Assembly (NCBI GenBank): GCA_026770025.1
Contig: JAMXDE010000004.1
Location: forward strand, 992,001 to 1,056,000
DNA: 64,000 nucleotides
Direction of reading: 5' to 3'
Source: Craspedostauros australis
Lineage: Eukaryota; Bacillariophyta; Bacillariophyceae; Mastogloiales; Achnanthaceae
The position numbers and the translations under genes are program-made. The notes under the pieces are model-generated. The model was not told the origin of the DNA, made no database searches, and was given only the letters and a program-made list of their open reading frames with translations. Of this stretch, positions 39,120 to 50,178 are shown piece after piece (position 1 is the stretch's first letter; each line of letters starts with the position of its first letter).

Positions 39120-41544
39120 AGTCGAGATGCCGGCGCCCAGGATACATGCATGCAGATATAGTACCGTGGAGCTTGTACTCTACCAGCTCCTGAAGCCAGC
39201 TGCAGACATGGCTCATTCGACGAATTGGCTTCTGTTTGTGACGAATGGCAACCAATCGGACTGCTTTCCACATGAGTGTTAGTGGTGCTCCCTGCCGTCG
39301 GTGTCTCCAATGTACGGCGATCATGTACAAGTATAATACGGAGGAGGTCGGAGCATGGATACCGCAACCGGTTGATGGGATTGAAATACAGAACTACACG
39401 GTGACATTGGCAGAGTAGAAGTGCACGGCGCAATTGTCTGAAGTTGTTAGCGAATGTCAATGCTTACTCTCTCCTACGAGCGATGGTATGGCACCATGCC
39501 ATGCGTAACCAGTGCTGGTCTTCTCATTGCGGGATGTATCTTTGTACGGTACTGGCGAGGCTCGCCTACCGCAGCGCCAGAAGGGGGACCTGCTCATCAC
39601 GACCACACCATGGCGCTATGAGTGTGTACTCTATCCGTACATGTGCAAAACCATAATGCATTCCATGCACACAAGATGTGCATGCGAGACATGTGCGCGA
39701 ATCGCATCGCTCTGTTTGCAACCGGTGGCACCAAGGCTTCAACGTCGCAGGAACACAGACGGAACGTGACCGCGCCCCTGTTGGTCCTCTTCTGCGCAAC
39801 AATGCTCTCACGCTTCCCAATCATGTCACGCGCTCGAGGAAATGAGAAACTGTCGGTCGCAGAACACGCAGGCGGGTAGGCGTGAACCTGTCTCCCCTGG
39901 TTGGTTGGTTGGTTAGTCGGTGTCGCAATTCTCGCGCAAGACCGGTGCAAGAGCGAGGGATCGCGCCAAAACGAATCCCTGTTGGAACTCCCAACTGCGA
40001 ATCAATCAAGCACGAGCTACGAGCTGTGTGTACCTATAGTAGTGGTGTGGCATCATGACAGAGCATTTCACGACACTTGCTGTCATCGCTTCACTCGTCA
40101 TTCCAGATGCATTCTACGTGATCGGATAGCATTCGAAGCAAGCAAGCGAGTGAGAGACAATGTTGGGTTGGAGTGCCGGCGCAGGGAACCATCGCGAGCT
40201 CCCTACCCAATCTGGGTGTCTTTGTGTCTTTGGGGAAGGGATCGTCTTGCTTCTCTATCGCTCCTGTCGCGATCACTGTCGTCGTCTTGGTCTTCCTTGT
40301 GGTCTGTCTCACTCACCGACATCCCCACTCGTGCGATCTATTGTTCGAGCTACAGGGCTCATAATTCCCATGGGCGGCTGCGCATCTCATGTAGATGCAG
40401 CATGATGCCGCGGTGACAGAGAGGTGGATCGCGATCTTTCGAAGAGGTGACGAAACGAGGAAGAAATGCAGTCGCGAGAGTTGTTGTTTGTTGCGGCTGG
40501 AAACGTAACGAGCATCGGCGTTTGCATCCTCGGCGGATGCGCGTTTCCAAAGAAGCGGTGAAGGACCGCCTGCGATGAGAGGGCTCGGATGATGCTCGCA
40601 GGGCATGATCAGGAATTGTCTGCAGCACTTGGAAATGTCAGTTTGGCCGCCCCTCCTGGCTTCAATCCCCGCCACGATGCCAAACGCTGCTGATGGACAA
40701 GCAACCAAACATCATCGACACCAACATCAACGCCGATAGGTCGTACTATGCCAACAACCAAACAGATCGGTGACATCCACCAGAAGGCCAACCGGAACTG
40801 CTCGTGGATCGTGGAATAACTTTTCTTTCACCCCACCTGTCCTCGCATCAGGAGGGGAGTTCGCCGTGCATTTTTTATGCATTTTCTGCTCGCACCTCGG
40901 ACTCGTCGGCACTTTGTGCCTGTCATCATGTGTCGTTGATGAAGAGATTGGGGGACAAGCCATTCTTGGCTTGCGATGTCTTGGGCGTTCTTGTCCTGTT
41001 AGTTTCTTGCCACACTTCGCGCATCGTCTGGAAGCGGCGGTATCGCACACGTGCGCGGCACATGTATCGCTTCTGTCACTGACGCATAGGGAAGTGTCAC
41101 TATCAAAGACGAGCAGCACAGTTGTAGCGTACGAAGTACTATGGCACGGCGCCATTCCACGCCTTGCTGTTCTACCGGGCGCAATTGACGTTTTCATGCA
41201 CATATTTCTCCGCCCGGACCTTCATTGGTGCAGACCCGCGCGGGTTCGGAGTGCCAACGAAATACAGTTGCAACCAATTCTGCTCACATGTGCGAGTTTG
41301 TTCTGGAGGAGGACATTTCCTTGCGCGAATGTGACGACCCAATTACTCCAAATAGCTTCTTCACACAAGAACAGTGTTGTGGACACGATATCTTCTTCGC
41401 CCAGCAACAAGAACAAGAGCGTCCCAATCTTGACACAGCGCTTAATTGTTTCCTGTTTCGACTTTTCTCTCTGTTTGATCAACGCGGATGACGGACTACC
41501 TCCAAGACCAAGGGGATTGAAAGCGCGCCGAGCGTCGCCGCCGA

Positions 41545-41586
<42 letters not shown>

Positions 41587-42077
41587 CAACAACAGTTTCT
41601 TTGCGTTGTTTTGGTTTGGCAGAACAGTGGGGACAGATGGACGACTCTTACGCTGTGGTCACTCATCAGTCGCTGATGTGCCATACCTACTCGTAGAGTA
41701 CTAGCAGGATGTACAAACACAAGGCAAAACAGATTGCGGTACAAGTACTTCACGATTCTCCGCGTGGGCGCTTCACACGCAGGAATAACCAACGCGCTAA
41801 ACACGACGCGGCAAAGTAACTGGCGGGTACAAGTGGGGAAACACTCTCGACAAGACATCGCCACCAACATTTGTGGCTGGTACTTTGGGCAACCAGCGGA
41901 GCGCGAAAGAGCACAAGCAACAACCAAAACCGAAGCCACACACAAAGACACCAATCCAACTCACTCACAGGCCGAGACATCACAAGCCAAGACAAGTCAA
42001 GACAAACAACAGGTACTCATCCCATTCTCATCCAAGTTGGTAGCCATAGAAGACGAACACAGAAGACGAGCGCTACG
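39120..42077. other. Gene-poor stretch before ATPase-C
   Basis: Nearly 3 kb with no convincing gene. A minus-strand frame at about 40727-41203 reads RRCAKCGKKLTGQERPRHRK then MACPP and a later Cys pair; this resembles the Cys-rich tail of some transposases but is too short to assign. A (GTT)n run lies at about 41543-41586. TACTCGTA occurs at 41688. The last 200 bases are the A/C-rich leader of ATPase-C. Confidence 0.45.
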
Positions 42078-45000
42078 ATGAGCTTTGCATTCAGAAGAGT
42101 AGATCAGCGACGATCACGGAACAAGCACGCGTCGGCAATCTCCATCGAGTCCATCACGGAGGATGAGTTCTTCGCGCCCAGCAGCACCTGCGAAAGCAAC
42201 GAGGAGAGCCACGACCTTGGGGAAGACGATCTGCTCGACCAGCATGAGGACAACGAGCTCAATCAGCTCGACTTTGACCCTTGCAACTTCGTCGGTCGCG
42301 AGGAGGAGCTCGAACGGCTCTACTCCATCTACGGCAGGCTGTGCCGCAGGTCTTCCACGACGGCAGCCTCGAACGGCAAGGACGTCAAGCTCGTCCTTAT
42401 CCATGGATACTCTGGGACGGGCAAGTCCGCGCTGGTCGATCGCTTCACGCGGCCGCTGATTCGGCCTCGCGATGATGCCGATGTCGCCACCAACATGGGC
42501 GCCACCAACGAAACCAACGAAACCACTTCAAGTTCGGCAACTGCCTTCACAAATTCTCGGCGACAGGAAGAACCGGGTGAGGTTGATGAGGGGAAGGAGA
42601 GTCACAGTTACTCGCACAGCCACAGATGCACCCCAAATCACAACTCGGGCATTCCCAAACCTCGCAGAAGTACTCATACCCACATTTCCGCAAAGGACAA
42701 TTGTCTCCCCAGAAACGTCCCAGGGACACGAACGGGATCATCCATCAAACCATGCCACTACTTCCACGGCAAGTACGACCAGTACACCTCCGGAGGCCAT
42801 CTATCGGCCGTCGTTGATGCCTTCTCCCAGTTCTTCCAACAGCTTGCCGCGGATACCGCCGACATCGCCGAGCGCGAGCGCATCGTCCACCGCATCAAGC
42901 AGCGTCTCGACCACAAGCGACGAGGCCTCCTATGTCGCATGATCCCGCACTTTGGTTCCCTCTTGAAGAAGCAACAGCACGATGATGCGCAGGACGTCAT
43001 CGAGACGGCCAGCCAAGTATCCGACAGCTACTTCATGGGCCACACCGAGACGGGATCCTACCTGCACACGGTCATGAGCAACTCCAACGTGACCCAAAAT
43101 GCTCTCATGCAGAGAGATACGGGTGACTCCAGCTGGGCACAAATTGTGTACGGGCTCAAGACGATCATCAAGATTATCTGTAGGGTGGAGAAGCCGCTGG
43201 TATTTTACCTCGATGGTAAGTCGCGTTTCGATTGGTGACTACCGGTGCAGGGTCTGCTAACTTGTGAGGCAGGCTATGGTCCTTCCAACTCTTTCACATC
43301 TTCTCATTATCAAAATCTCACCTTGTCATTTCTCACTGTAACCAATGTTGCGATTCTATCTATCGATCTATCTATCTACTCGCTCTCCACTCGCAGATTT
43401 ACAATGGGCTGACGAGCTGTCCATGACGCTCATTGCCGACATCCTCGTGGACTCCTCGATTCAAAATATGCTCCTGATCGGATCGTACCGCTCCAACGAG
43501 GTGGAGGGCAACCCGCAGCATCCACTCAATACGGCTCTATTGCAGTGGAAAGATACCGGGAAGGCCATCCATGAGATCCATCTGGACAACCTCAACAAGA
43601 GGCAGGTGTCAGAATTCCTGGCCCAAAGCCTCCGACTCGAAACGCGCAAGACGAGGGTGCTGGCCAAAACGCTGCACACCAAAACGGGCGGCAACATCCT
43701 CTACATCCGGCAGTCCATCGACGAACTCCGACGTCGCGATATCCTGAAGCGCAACATCCATTCGATGCAATGGGAATGGGATGAGCAACGTGTCTCCGCG
43801 GAACTCAGTCTGGCGGCCAACATTGTGGATCTCATCACGGCGAAACTGCACGAGCTGCCGCTGGAGCTTCAGGAATTCCTCATGATCGCATCCTTCCTGC
43901 GATCCACATTCAGCCAGGCTGTTCTGGAGGTGTTGATAGAACGGGAGAACGATTATCGCAAGCAGTCGGCGAGCGGATCCGCCATATTCACTAGTGAGGA
44001 CACCGATCTTGACGATTATCTGAACCGTGCCGTCCAAGAGGGACTCCTCGAGGAGATCACGAACGGTGCCACCGATCAGATGCAGCAACACCAACACCAG
44101 CCGCAAACGCCACAGCAGCAGATCGATACGCAGAGCGAGTCTTCGTCACAGGAAGAACAAGACAGCAGCGCCATTTCCATCGTGAGGACGAGATATCGCT
44201 TCGTTCATGACCGGATCAAGCAGGCTGCCATGTCGCTGATCCCGTCCGGTAGCGAAGCCGATTACCTGCGTGCACGCATGGGAATGTACCTCATGGAACT
44301 CGCCTCCCATCCTGTGCTCGGTCAAGAGTGGATGTGGTTTGTCGCCGCGGACCAGTTCGAAGAACCAGAAATGACCTCCATGGTGGGCAACGAAGAGAGG
44401 CGCGATCTCATGATCACATCGGAGCAACTCATTCAGCTCAATCTCATCGCCGGACAAATGGCGGTCAGGGTGTCGGCATTCGTGCCTGCGGCCAAGTACC
44501 TGAACCGCGCGCTCAAGTGCCTGCAGCTGTTCATCCCGGATCCGTGGAAGACATGCCACGGCCTCACGCTGGAAGTGCACCGCGCCCTGGCCGATACGGA
44601 ACTTTGTCTAGGCAACTACGAGGCCGGTTCAATCGTCTCCAACACCATCCTGGAGCACGCCAACACCGTGTCGGAGCGCGTCATGGTCAACGTGGCTCTT
44701 GCAAACGCCTTCGCCCGCGCGCGACGACATCAGGAGGCGTTGAAGTTGACAGTCAAGTCGATGCGCATGCTGCACAAGTTTCCTGCACGAAATCATTTGC
44801 TGTTGGCGATCCGAGACCTTTCGTCCATTAAGAAGTACCTGGACAAGCATACGGATGAAGACATTCTGAACCTCCCCATCATTCCAGACGGAAAGATCAA
44901 GTACACAATGAGCGTGCTCAGTTTGATCACCTCGTCTGCTTTCTTCTCGGGTCAGTCCGGCACAACCTTCCTGTCATTCCTGCGTCAGATCAAGATGACA

Positions 45001-46305
45001 TTCAAGCATGGTCTGACTGCGGAAAGCGCATGTGCGCTGGCATCACTCGGCAGCTTTTTCATGAACTTGACGAATGATCCCGAACGAGGCACCCGGGTCT
45101 CGTTGCTTTCGCAGAAGGTGTTCGATGTCACCAAAAGCAAACAGGCCGAGGCATTCTTCGTGCTGTCGAGATTCCCAAACGTAACGTGCTGGCGCGAGTC
45201 GCCGCACGCTTCTCTCCTGCACTTCCGAAGAGGGCAGATGAGCGGGATGGAGACAGGCGATCTCAAGAACGCCTACCTGTGCTGGTCGAGCTCGTTGCTG
45301 ATGGCATACGTCCTGGGCATGCCGCTGCAGCGCATCTACGACGCGGGAAAGAACCTCCTCGCGCAGGGCAACCACTACAGGCTCTCTTCCGTGACGAAGT
45401 CCTACCAATTCGTTCAAAACATGCTGGGTCACCTGATGGACTACGAGGACCCCGCAACCCGTTGGGAGGACGACGCCAATGTCCCACAGACCAGCGCCAT
45501 GGATCCATCAGAGCATGCCGAATGGGGCTTCTATTACTGGCGATGCCTCCAGCTCGCCACATACTTCGGCGAGCTGGAGATGGGCAAGCGCATGATCCAG
45601 CCGTGCTGCGATGTGTCCAAGATGGACAACGGCTTCATGACCGAGTCTATCAAGCTGTTCCACTCATCTCTCATCTACTCACGGTTGGCCCGCAAGACGA
45701 AGCAACGCAAGTACCTGAAGCGAGCCAAGCAGATGGTCTCCAAGATGTCGCATGTGACGAAGACACGCGGCGGCAACAACCTGCATCGGTACCTCCTGAT
45801 GAAGGCGGATGCGATGGCGGCCAGTGGCAAGGAGAAGATACCGACCGTGAAGCGGGAGTACGACAATGCCATTGCCTGCTGCGCGCGATCAGGATACGTC
45901 CACGACACCGCGTTGGGATACGAGCTGGCGGCCGAGTACTTTTTGTCGGTGCAAGAGCAGCAGCGGCAAACGCATCCGGGGTCCGCAGCGTCGGCGAAGA
46001 AACCGTCATCGAACAAGAAGCAGCAAACGAACAAGGACCGGGCCAAGGCAAGTTCTCCCCAATGCATCACAAACGACATCATCAAGGACTACCTGTCCAA
46101 CTCTGTGTCGCTGTACGATGAATGGGGCGCTAAGGCCAAGGTCGGTCGCATGCTGAGCAAGTACTTGACGAAATTCCCGGAGCTGGCCTCGTTGGTCGAA
46201 GATTCCTCGAAGGGGAAGAAAACCAAGGGACACACCGCAGAAGCCCGCCTCTGCGTCTCCGCCGCGCACAAGATGTTCGACAAGATCAACCTCGATGTGT
46301 TGTAG
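42078..46305 (+). CDS. ATPase-C: AAA_16/STAND-type ATPase with TPR-like region, two exons
   Basis: Exons 42078-43215 and 43397-46305 with a 181-bp GT-AG intron give 1,348 residues. NFVGREEELERLYSIYGR (about 70-87) opens the ATPase, Walker A GYSGTGKS is at 110-117, and Walker B reads FYLDDLQWADE with Asp379 and Asp380. The intron lies inside the codon of Asp380 (phase 1), so the conserved motif confirms the junction. Following are the AAA lid region and a long helical part with TPR-like units (AKYLNRALKCLQLF, VHRALADTELCLGNYEAGSIVSNTILEHA, QRKYLKRAKQMVSKM). The paralogue ATPase-A aligns throughout but has no intron. It lacks any kinase, cyclase or protease domain. C terminus basic (KGKKTKGHTAEARL). 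Likely a cytosolic signal switch of unknown input. Confidence 0.88.
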
Positions 46306-46894
46306 GGTAGATACACGACACTTTAAAAGGGGATAGCATGTGTAGTCTTCGTAATCGTGCGGTGGCAGCAGAGCAAGGCAAACGATAGAGAATAATGATA
46401 GACATGAGACGACAATTTTGATCAGCCGAATGGCGATGTTCTGTGTCTCTCTGGAGAGAGAGAGAGAGAGAGAGACCATAGTCTACTGTAGAGGGCTAGG
46501 ACTCTGTTGGAATGCAACCAGTTGGTGTTGGACCATGAACATTAGTCGGAGAACAGCAGGGCGGGAAGAATTGCTCCATCGTGGTCGAGGAGTAAATCAT
46601 CGGAGCACTAAGAGGAGACTACTTCCGCGAATCTAACGAGCGATCAGGAACCGAACAGGCGCCTTGCACAACATGTCTGCAGAAGCGATCCCTCACCCTT
46701 TCTGGTTGGTGGTAGTTTCTCTGTGGCGTCGCTTTCCTTCTGCACCTCGCAATCCACCCATTCGCGAACCTTCGCCGCCTTGTTGGACCAGACACCATCA
46801 CAAGGAAAAGAAGGAGGAACGAAGGAAGCCAAACAAACAAGCAAACAAACAAATAAGCAAACAAACCAACAACCAACAAGCAAACACCTTCATA
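46306..46894. other. Spacer with purine run, leader of thioredoxin
   Basis: (GA)n at about 46448-46475 next to CTCTCTGG. The last 70 bases are (CAAA)n-like (ACAAACAAGCAAACAAAC) and form the thioredoxin leader. No gene seen. Confidence 0.6.
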
Positions 46895-47257
46895 ATGACC
46901 GTAATTGAATGCAAGACGGAGGACGCGTACTACGACGCAATGAGCACCGCCGGCAACCGGCTCGTCGTCGTCGATTGCTTTGCCCCGTGGTGTCCGCCGT
47001 GCCAGCAAATCGCGCCATTCTTCGAGATGCTATCGAACGAGTACGACTCCAGCAGCTACCTCTTCATCAAGGTCGACGTGGATGCCGCCCCCTCGCTGGG
47101 CAAGGTCTTGAGCGTGTGGGCCATGCCAACCTTCGTCTTCTTCCGCAACGGCGAACGCAAGGGTTCCTTCATGGGTGCCAACACGAATATGCTGCGGCGC
47201 GGGTTGGACAATGACGGCAACGTTGGTCTGTGTGGTGGAATGTGCGCCATTCAATGA
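46895..47257 (+). CDS. Thioredoxin-like protein with WCPPC active site
   Basis: 120 residues, single exon, ATG at 46895 after a CAAA-rich leader. The complete thioredoxin fold is present: the conserved Asp in LVVVDCFAPW, the active site Trp32-Cys33-Pro34-Pro35-Cys36, KVDVDAAPSLGKVLSVWAMPTF with cis-Pro78, and FFRNGERKGSFMGAN. The usual cytosolic site is WCGPC; WCPPC is found in some thioredoxin-like proteins and tends to shift the redox potential. An extra Cys28 precedes the site and two more (GLCGGMC) lie at the very C terminus, which might take part in secondary redox control. No targeting peptide is visible, so it is probably cytosolic. The partner is unknown. Confidence 0.88.
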   Translation: MTVIECKTEDAYYDAMSTAGNRLVVVDCFAPWCPPCQQIAPFFEMLSNEYDSSSYLFIKVDVDAAPSLGKVLSVWAMPTFVFFRNGERKGSFMGANTNMLRRGLDNDGNVGLCGGMCAIQ

Positions 47258-47309
47258 GAGGCGCAAAAGGGAGGGGTCGTTATCAATGGGATGGAGCCCA
47301 CTGCACGAA

Positions 47310-47348
<39 letters not shown>

Positions 47349-47669
47349 GAGAGATGGGACACTCCATTCTTCCAACATTGAGCAGCTGGTCTACGAGTAC
47401 GTTGTCGCGGATAGCAGCCACGTCAGGAGCAACGACGAGACCAATTAATGGCACTGTAAATGGTGAGGGACGGTTGCGCCGATGCGAGTACTTCAACACA
47501 GTAATATTCATATTATCATGTGGTCTATTGCTCGAGGTACTCTGTTCAATCTACCCACCATGCCATACTATACCATACTCGATGCCAGTACTCGAATGTA
47601 AGACGCATAGCACTCGTAGATTCGTCTGCGCGTTGATTCGTTGGCAACGCAACCATCTTTTGCCCACAA
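47258..47669. other. Convergent spacer with (CT)n run
   Basis: Pure CT repeat at 47312-47347 ending in CCAGAGAG, with TACGAGTA at 47392. Together with the GA run near 46448 it forms an inverted pair around the thioredoxin gene. No gene seen. Confidence 0.6.
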
Positions 47670-49181
47670 TCACGCCTCCAACGTTTGTTCTATCATGGCG
47701 AGCCCCGCCTTGGAATCCACGGTGAGCGATTCTGTGCCCACCCAGAACGTGTTGCCAACCGCGATGATGTGAGGGAAGTGATCATCGTACTTGCTGCGAT
47801 CACCATTGAACCACGGCAGGTAGAAGGACGAGAAATCCCAGTACTGTGCACCGGATGCCAGTTCCAGTGGCACCTCGTCCAGCGTCTCCAATTGCAGCTT
47901 CACGCCTTGCATCGACGCAACGAATGCGTCAAAGGCTTCTGTCTTTGCCAGTTTCGTATCGAGCATCTGCGGCTTTTGCTGCAGGATCTCGTTGGTCAAC
48001 GAATCGGAAAAGATGCAACCGGTGAGTCCGGTATCCAAGACCACGGCCACCGGCCTCGACAGCTTCGAGACGTCGATCCTGATGGTATTAGTCCTATTGT
48101 TGCTAGCGTCGATACTGCTGCTGCTGGCGGTCAGATCCATATCGTTAGATTTGCTGCCATTCAGAAAAAGGGCCGGGAATGCCAGCTCGATCACACCCAC
48201 ACATCGCGCGGCGTAGTGGTATAGATCAAGACCGAATCTCGACAGATCGTACAACGGTAGCAACAGAGCGTTCTGCTCATTTGTATCACGGCGAGAAGAG
48301 GGCAGCATGGACTGAGTGGAAATGACGAGGCGGCAATTCTCTCGCTGCGTGCTCGCCAGCGATACGGCCTTCGCCGTTCCAAAATGGATGCGGAAGGATG
48401 TGAAGTTGTGATGCGAGTTGGCCGAAAGCTGCTGCAGGAAGGTGGGGCGGCTATCATGATTTGGCATCAATCCCAAGAACACACCACCAGCTTGGCTGGC
48501 CATATCATCGGATGCCACACCCACCACAACATCCCGAAGCGGATCCAAACCCAACCCAGCCAGCGAATACGATGGCGTTTGGTACCAGTCCATCGTTCCC
48601 TGCACAGATCCGTACTGCTCCGTCGATTGCGATGAACCAGACGTTGTTGCCGTGGCCGCGGCGGCCGATAGCAAGGGCGAGAGCAGCGACGGTGACGACG
48701 ACGACGTCAGCCACGAGACTATTGACCTCGAGCGTGCTCGGGCGGGTGGCGGCCACGCAACAGCCAACCCCTCCGATCGCTTCGCAAGCACCATCGAGGG
48801 GATCATGACGAACGGGGACCCAGTATCCAAAATGGCGTAGTAGGAGAACGAGCTGGTCATCGACTTGTTCCATATCGTTGCCCGCAACGCCCAGCAGCCA
48901 CCCTTCGGCAGGAACCGCAGTGGCAATGTCACTGTGCATTCATCGGTCAGGAGGGCACCCGCACCGAAACCGGAATCCGATGGATCAGACAGTGACAGCG
49001 ATGGTGACGCTGTGCTCATTCTGGTGGTCGTGGTCGTGGTCGTCAACAGCAGCCCTTGGCCAACCTTGCTGAAGAAGGTCGATCGCGACAACCAATCATC
49101 AATCGCAGGTGCGGACCATGCCTTCACCACGTTGGCATGAAGACTCCCAATCAGCAGGATCGTCGTTGACCAAAGCACCAT
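47670..49181 (-). CDS. Pepsin-like aspartyl protease with plastid-type presequence
   Basis: 503 residues from ATG at 49181 (MVLWSTTILLIGSLHANVVKA). An ATG 17 codons upstream would bury the hydrophobic signal, so the second is preferred. The signal peptide ends VKA before WSAP: this fits the diatom ASAFAP motif with an aromatic residue at +1, followed by a Ser/Thr-rich, acid-poor stretch, i.e. a bipartite presequence for the complex plastid. The two catalytic aspartates are in ILDTGSPFVMIP (Asp119) and VVLDTGLTGCIF (Asp383). Between them is a low-complexity Ser/Ala loop. The C-terminal block IIAVGNTFWVGTESLTVDSKAGLAMI is the A1-family end with its flap strand. It may process proteins in the secretory route or plastid. 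Ordinary secretion is the alternative. Confidence 0.82.
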   Translation of the reverse strand: MVLWSTTILLIGSLHANVVKAWSAPAIDDWLSRSTFFSKVGQGLLLTTTTTTTRMSTASPSLSLSDPSDSGFGAGALLTDECTVTLPLRFLPKGGCWALRATIWNKSMTSSFSYYAILDTGSPFVMIPSMVLAKRSEGLAVAWPPPARARSRSIVSWLTSSSSPSLLSPLLSAAAATATTSGSSQSTEQYGSVQGTMDWYQTPSYSLAGLGLDPLRDVVVGVASDDMASQAGGVFLGLMPNHDSRPTFLQQLSANSHHNFTSFRIHFGTAKAVSLASTQRENCRLVISTQSMLPSSRRDTNEQNALLLPLYDLSRFGLDLYHYAARCVGVIELAFPALFLNGSKSNDMDLTASSSSIDASNNRTNTIRIDVSKLSRPVAVVLDTGLTGCIFSDSLTNEILQQKPQMLDTKLAKTEAFDAFVASMQGVKLQLETLDEVPLELASGAQYWDFSSFYLPWFNGDRSKYDDHFPHIIAVGNTFWVGTESLTVDSKAGLAMIEQTLEA

Positions 49182-49423
49182 GTTCGGCGCGGCCAGGAAC
49201 ACTCCAAGGGAGCATCGCCCCATCACAGCCATCGCGGATGATCGTCATCCGCATCACAGAGTGTAAGTCTGTAGGAAAGATGGAAGACTGTGTGGATATT
49301 GAAGAATGGCCTTCGTCACTGTCCGTGTTGTTGACATCATGGTGTGAAGATTCTGATGTTGGTGGTGTGGCAGAATCGGATTGCCTCATTTTCGTATCTT
49401 TCGAACGCTGACGGTGGGCGCAC

Positions 49424-50178
49424 ATATCCATAATGACGTTTTTCTTGCGTCCGGACGCATTCTCTACGTAGCTTGCGTCCGGACGCAAATTGAACGCTCA
49501 GTTTGCGTCCGGACGCAAATTGGGCCAATTTGCGTGGGGACGCAAATGCAAGCTCGCCGAAAATACCACTTGTACTACTTAAGTCCCATGTTCCTCCACG
49601 ATGTCCCGTGTTGCAGAAAAAAAAAACCGATTTCGGTCCGAAACCCGAAAGTGGGTTGTTTTTTTTTCTGACTCCTTCGAGTAACACATTTATTTGGCGA
49701 TTTAAAAAAAAAAAACCTCGCGATGCAGCACGGCGTCATTGGTCATGTCTCAGGGGTTCCTTTCCGTGCGCCTGACTTGCTTTTCTGACGTCATGGGATC
49801 TGAGGTAATGAGCTTTTACTTTTTGATTTCGATGTCATCCACCACGCTCCTGACAACAACACCAAAATCCTGGCAACGGTGTAACACAACAAGGAGGGTG
49901 GAGCACGAATCATGATTATTGTTTGTTCAATTACCACAACTGCAGCGATTATTATAGAACTAAGACATGAGTCATGTCGTGAGTCGAGATGGCCAGCGAA
50001 AAAGGGTTTGAAAAAAAAAACGGCTTCTCATAAAGCGTATTTGGGCGAGTCCGTTGAGTCGCCGCTTGCGTCCGGACGCAAATTGGCCCAATTTGCGTGG
50101 GGACGCAAACTGAGCGTCCAATTTGCGTCCGGACGCAAGCTACGTAGGCCAGTACCAGGCCAAAATCATTATGGATAT
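49424..50178. mobile_element. 755-bp non-autonomous fold-back element
   Basis: Outer inverted ends ATATCCATAATGA (49424-49436) and its complement (50166-50178). Inner arms of about 82 bp (49465-49546 and the complement of 50066-50146) begin CTACGTAGCTTGCGTCC. The arms are made of perfect 16-bp palindromes TTGCGTCCGGACGCAA at 49473, 49503, 50066 and 50123, a 15/16 copy at 49445, and variants with GGGG in the centre at 49529 and 50092. The centre has A and T runs and no gene. No target duplication is clear. The left end lies 243 bases upstream of the aspartyl protease ATG, so it may touch that promoter. Confidence 0.8.

Noticed and set aside
40770-41696. 308-codon plus-strand frame ending in poly-leucine
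   Set aside because: The leucine run comes from the (GTT)n repeat; the rest lacks any domain.
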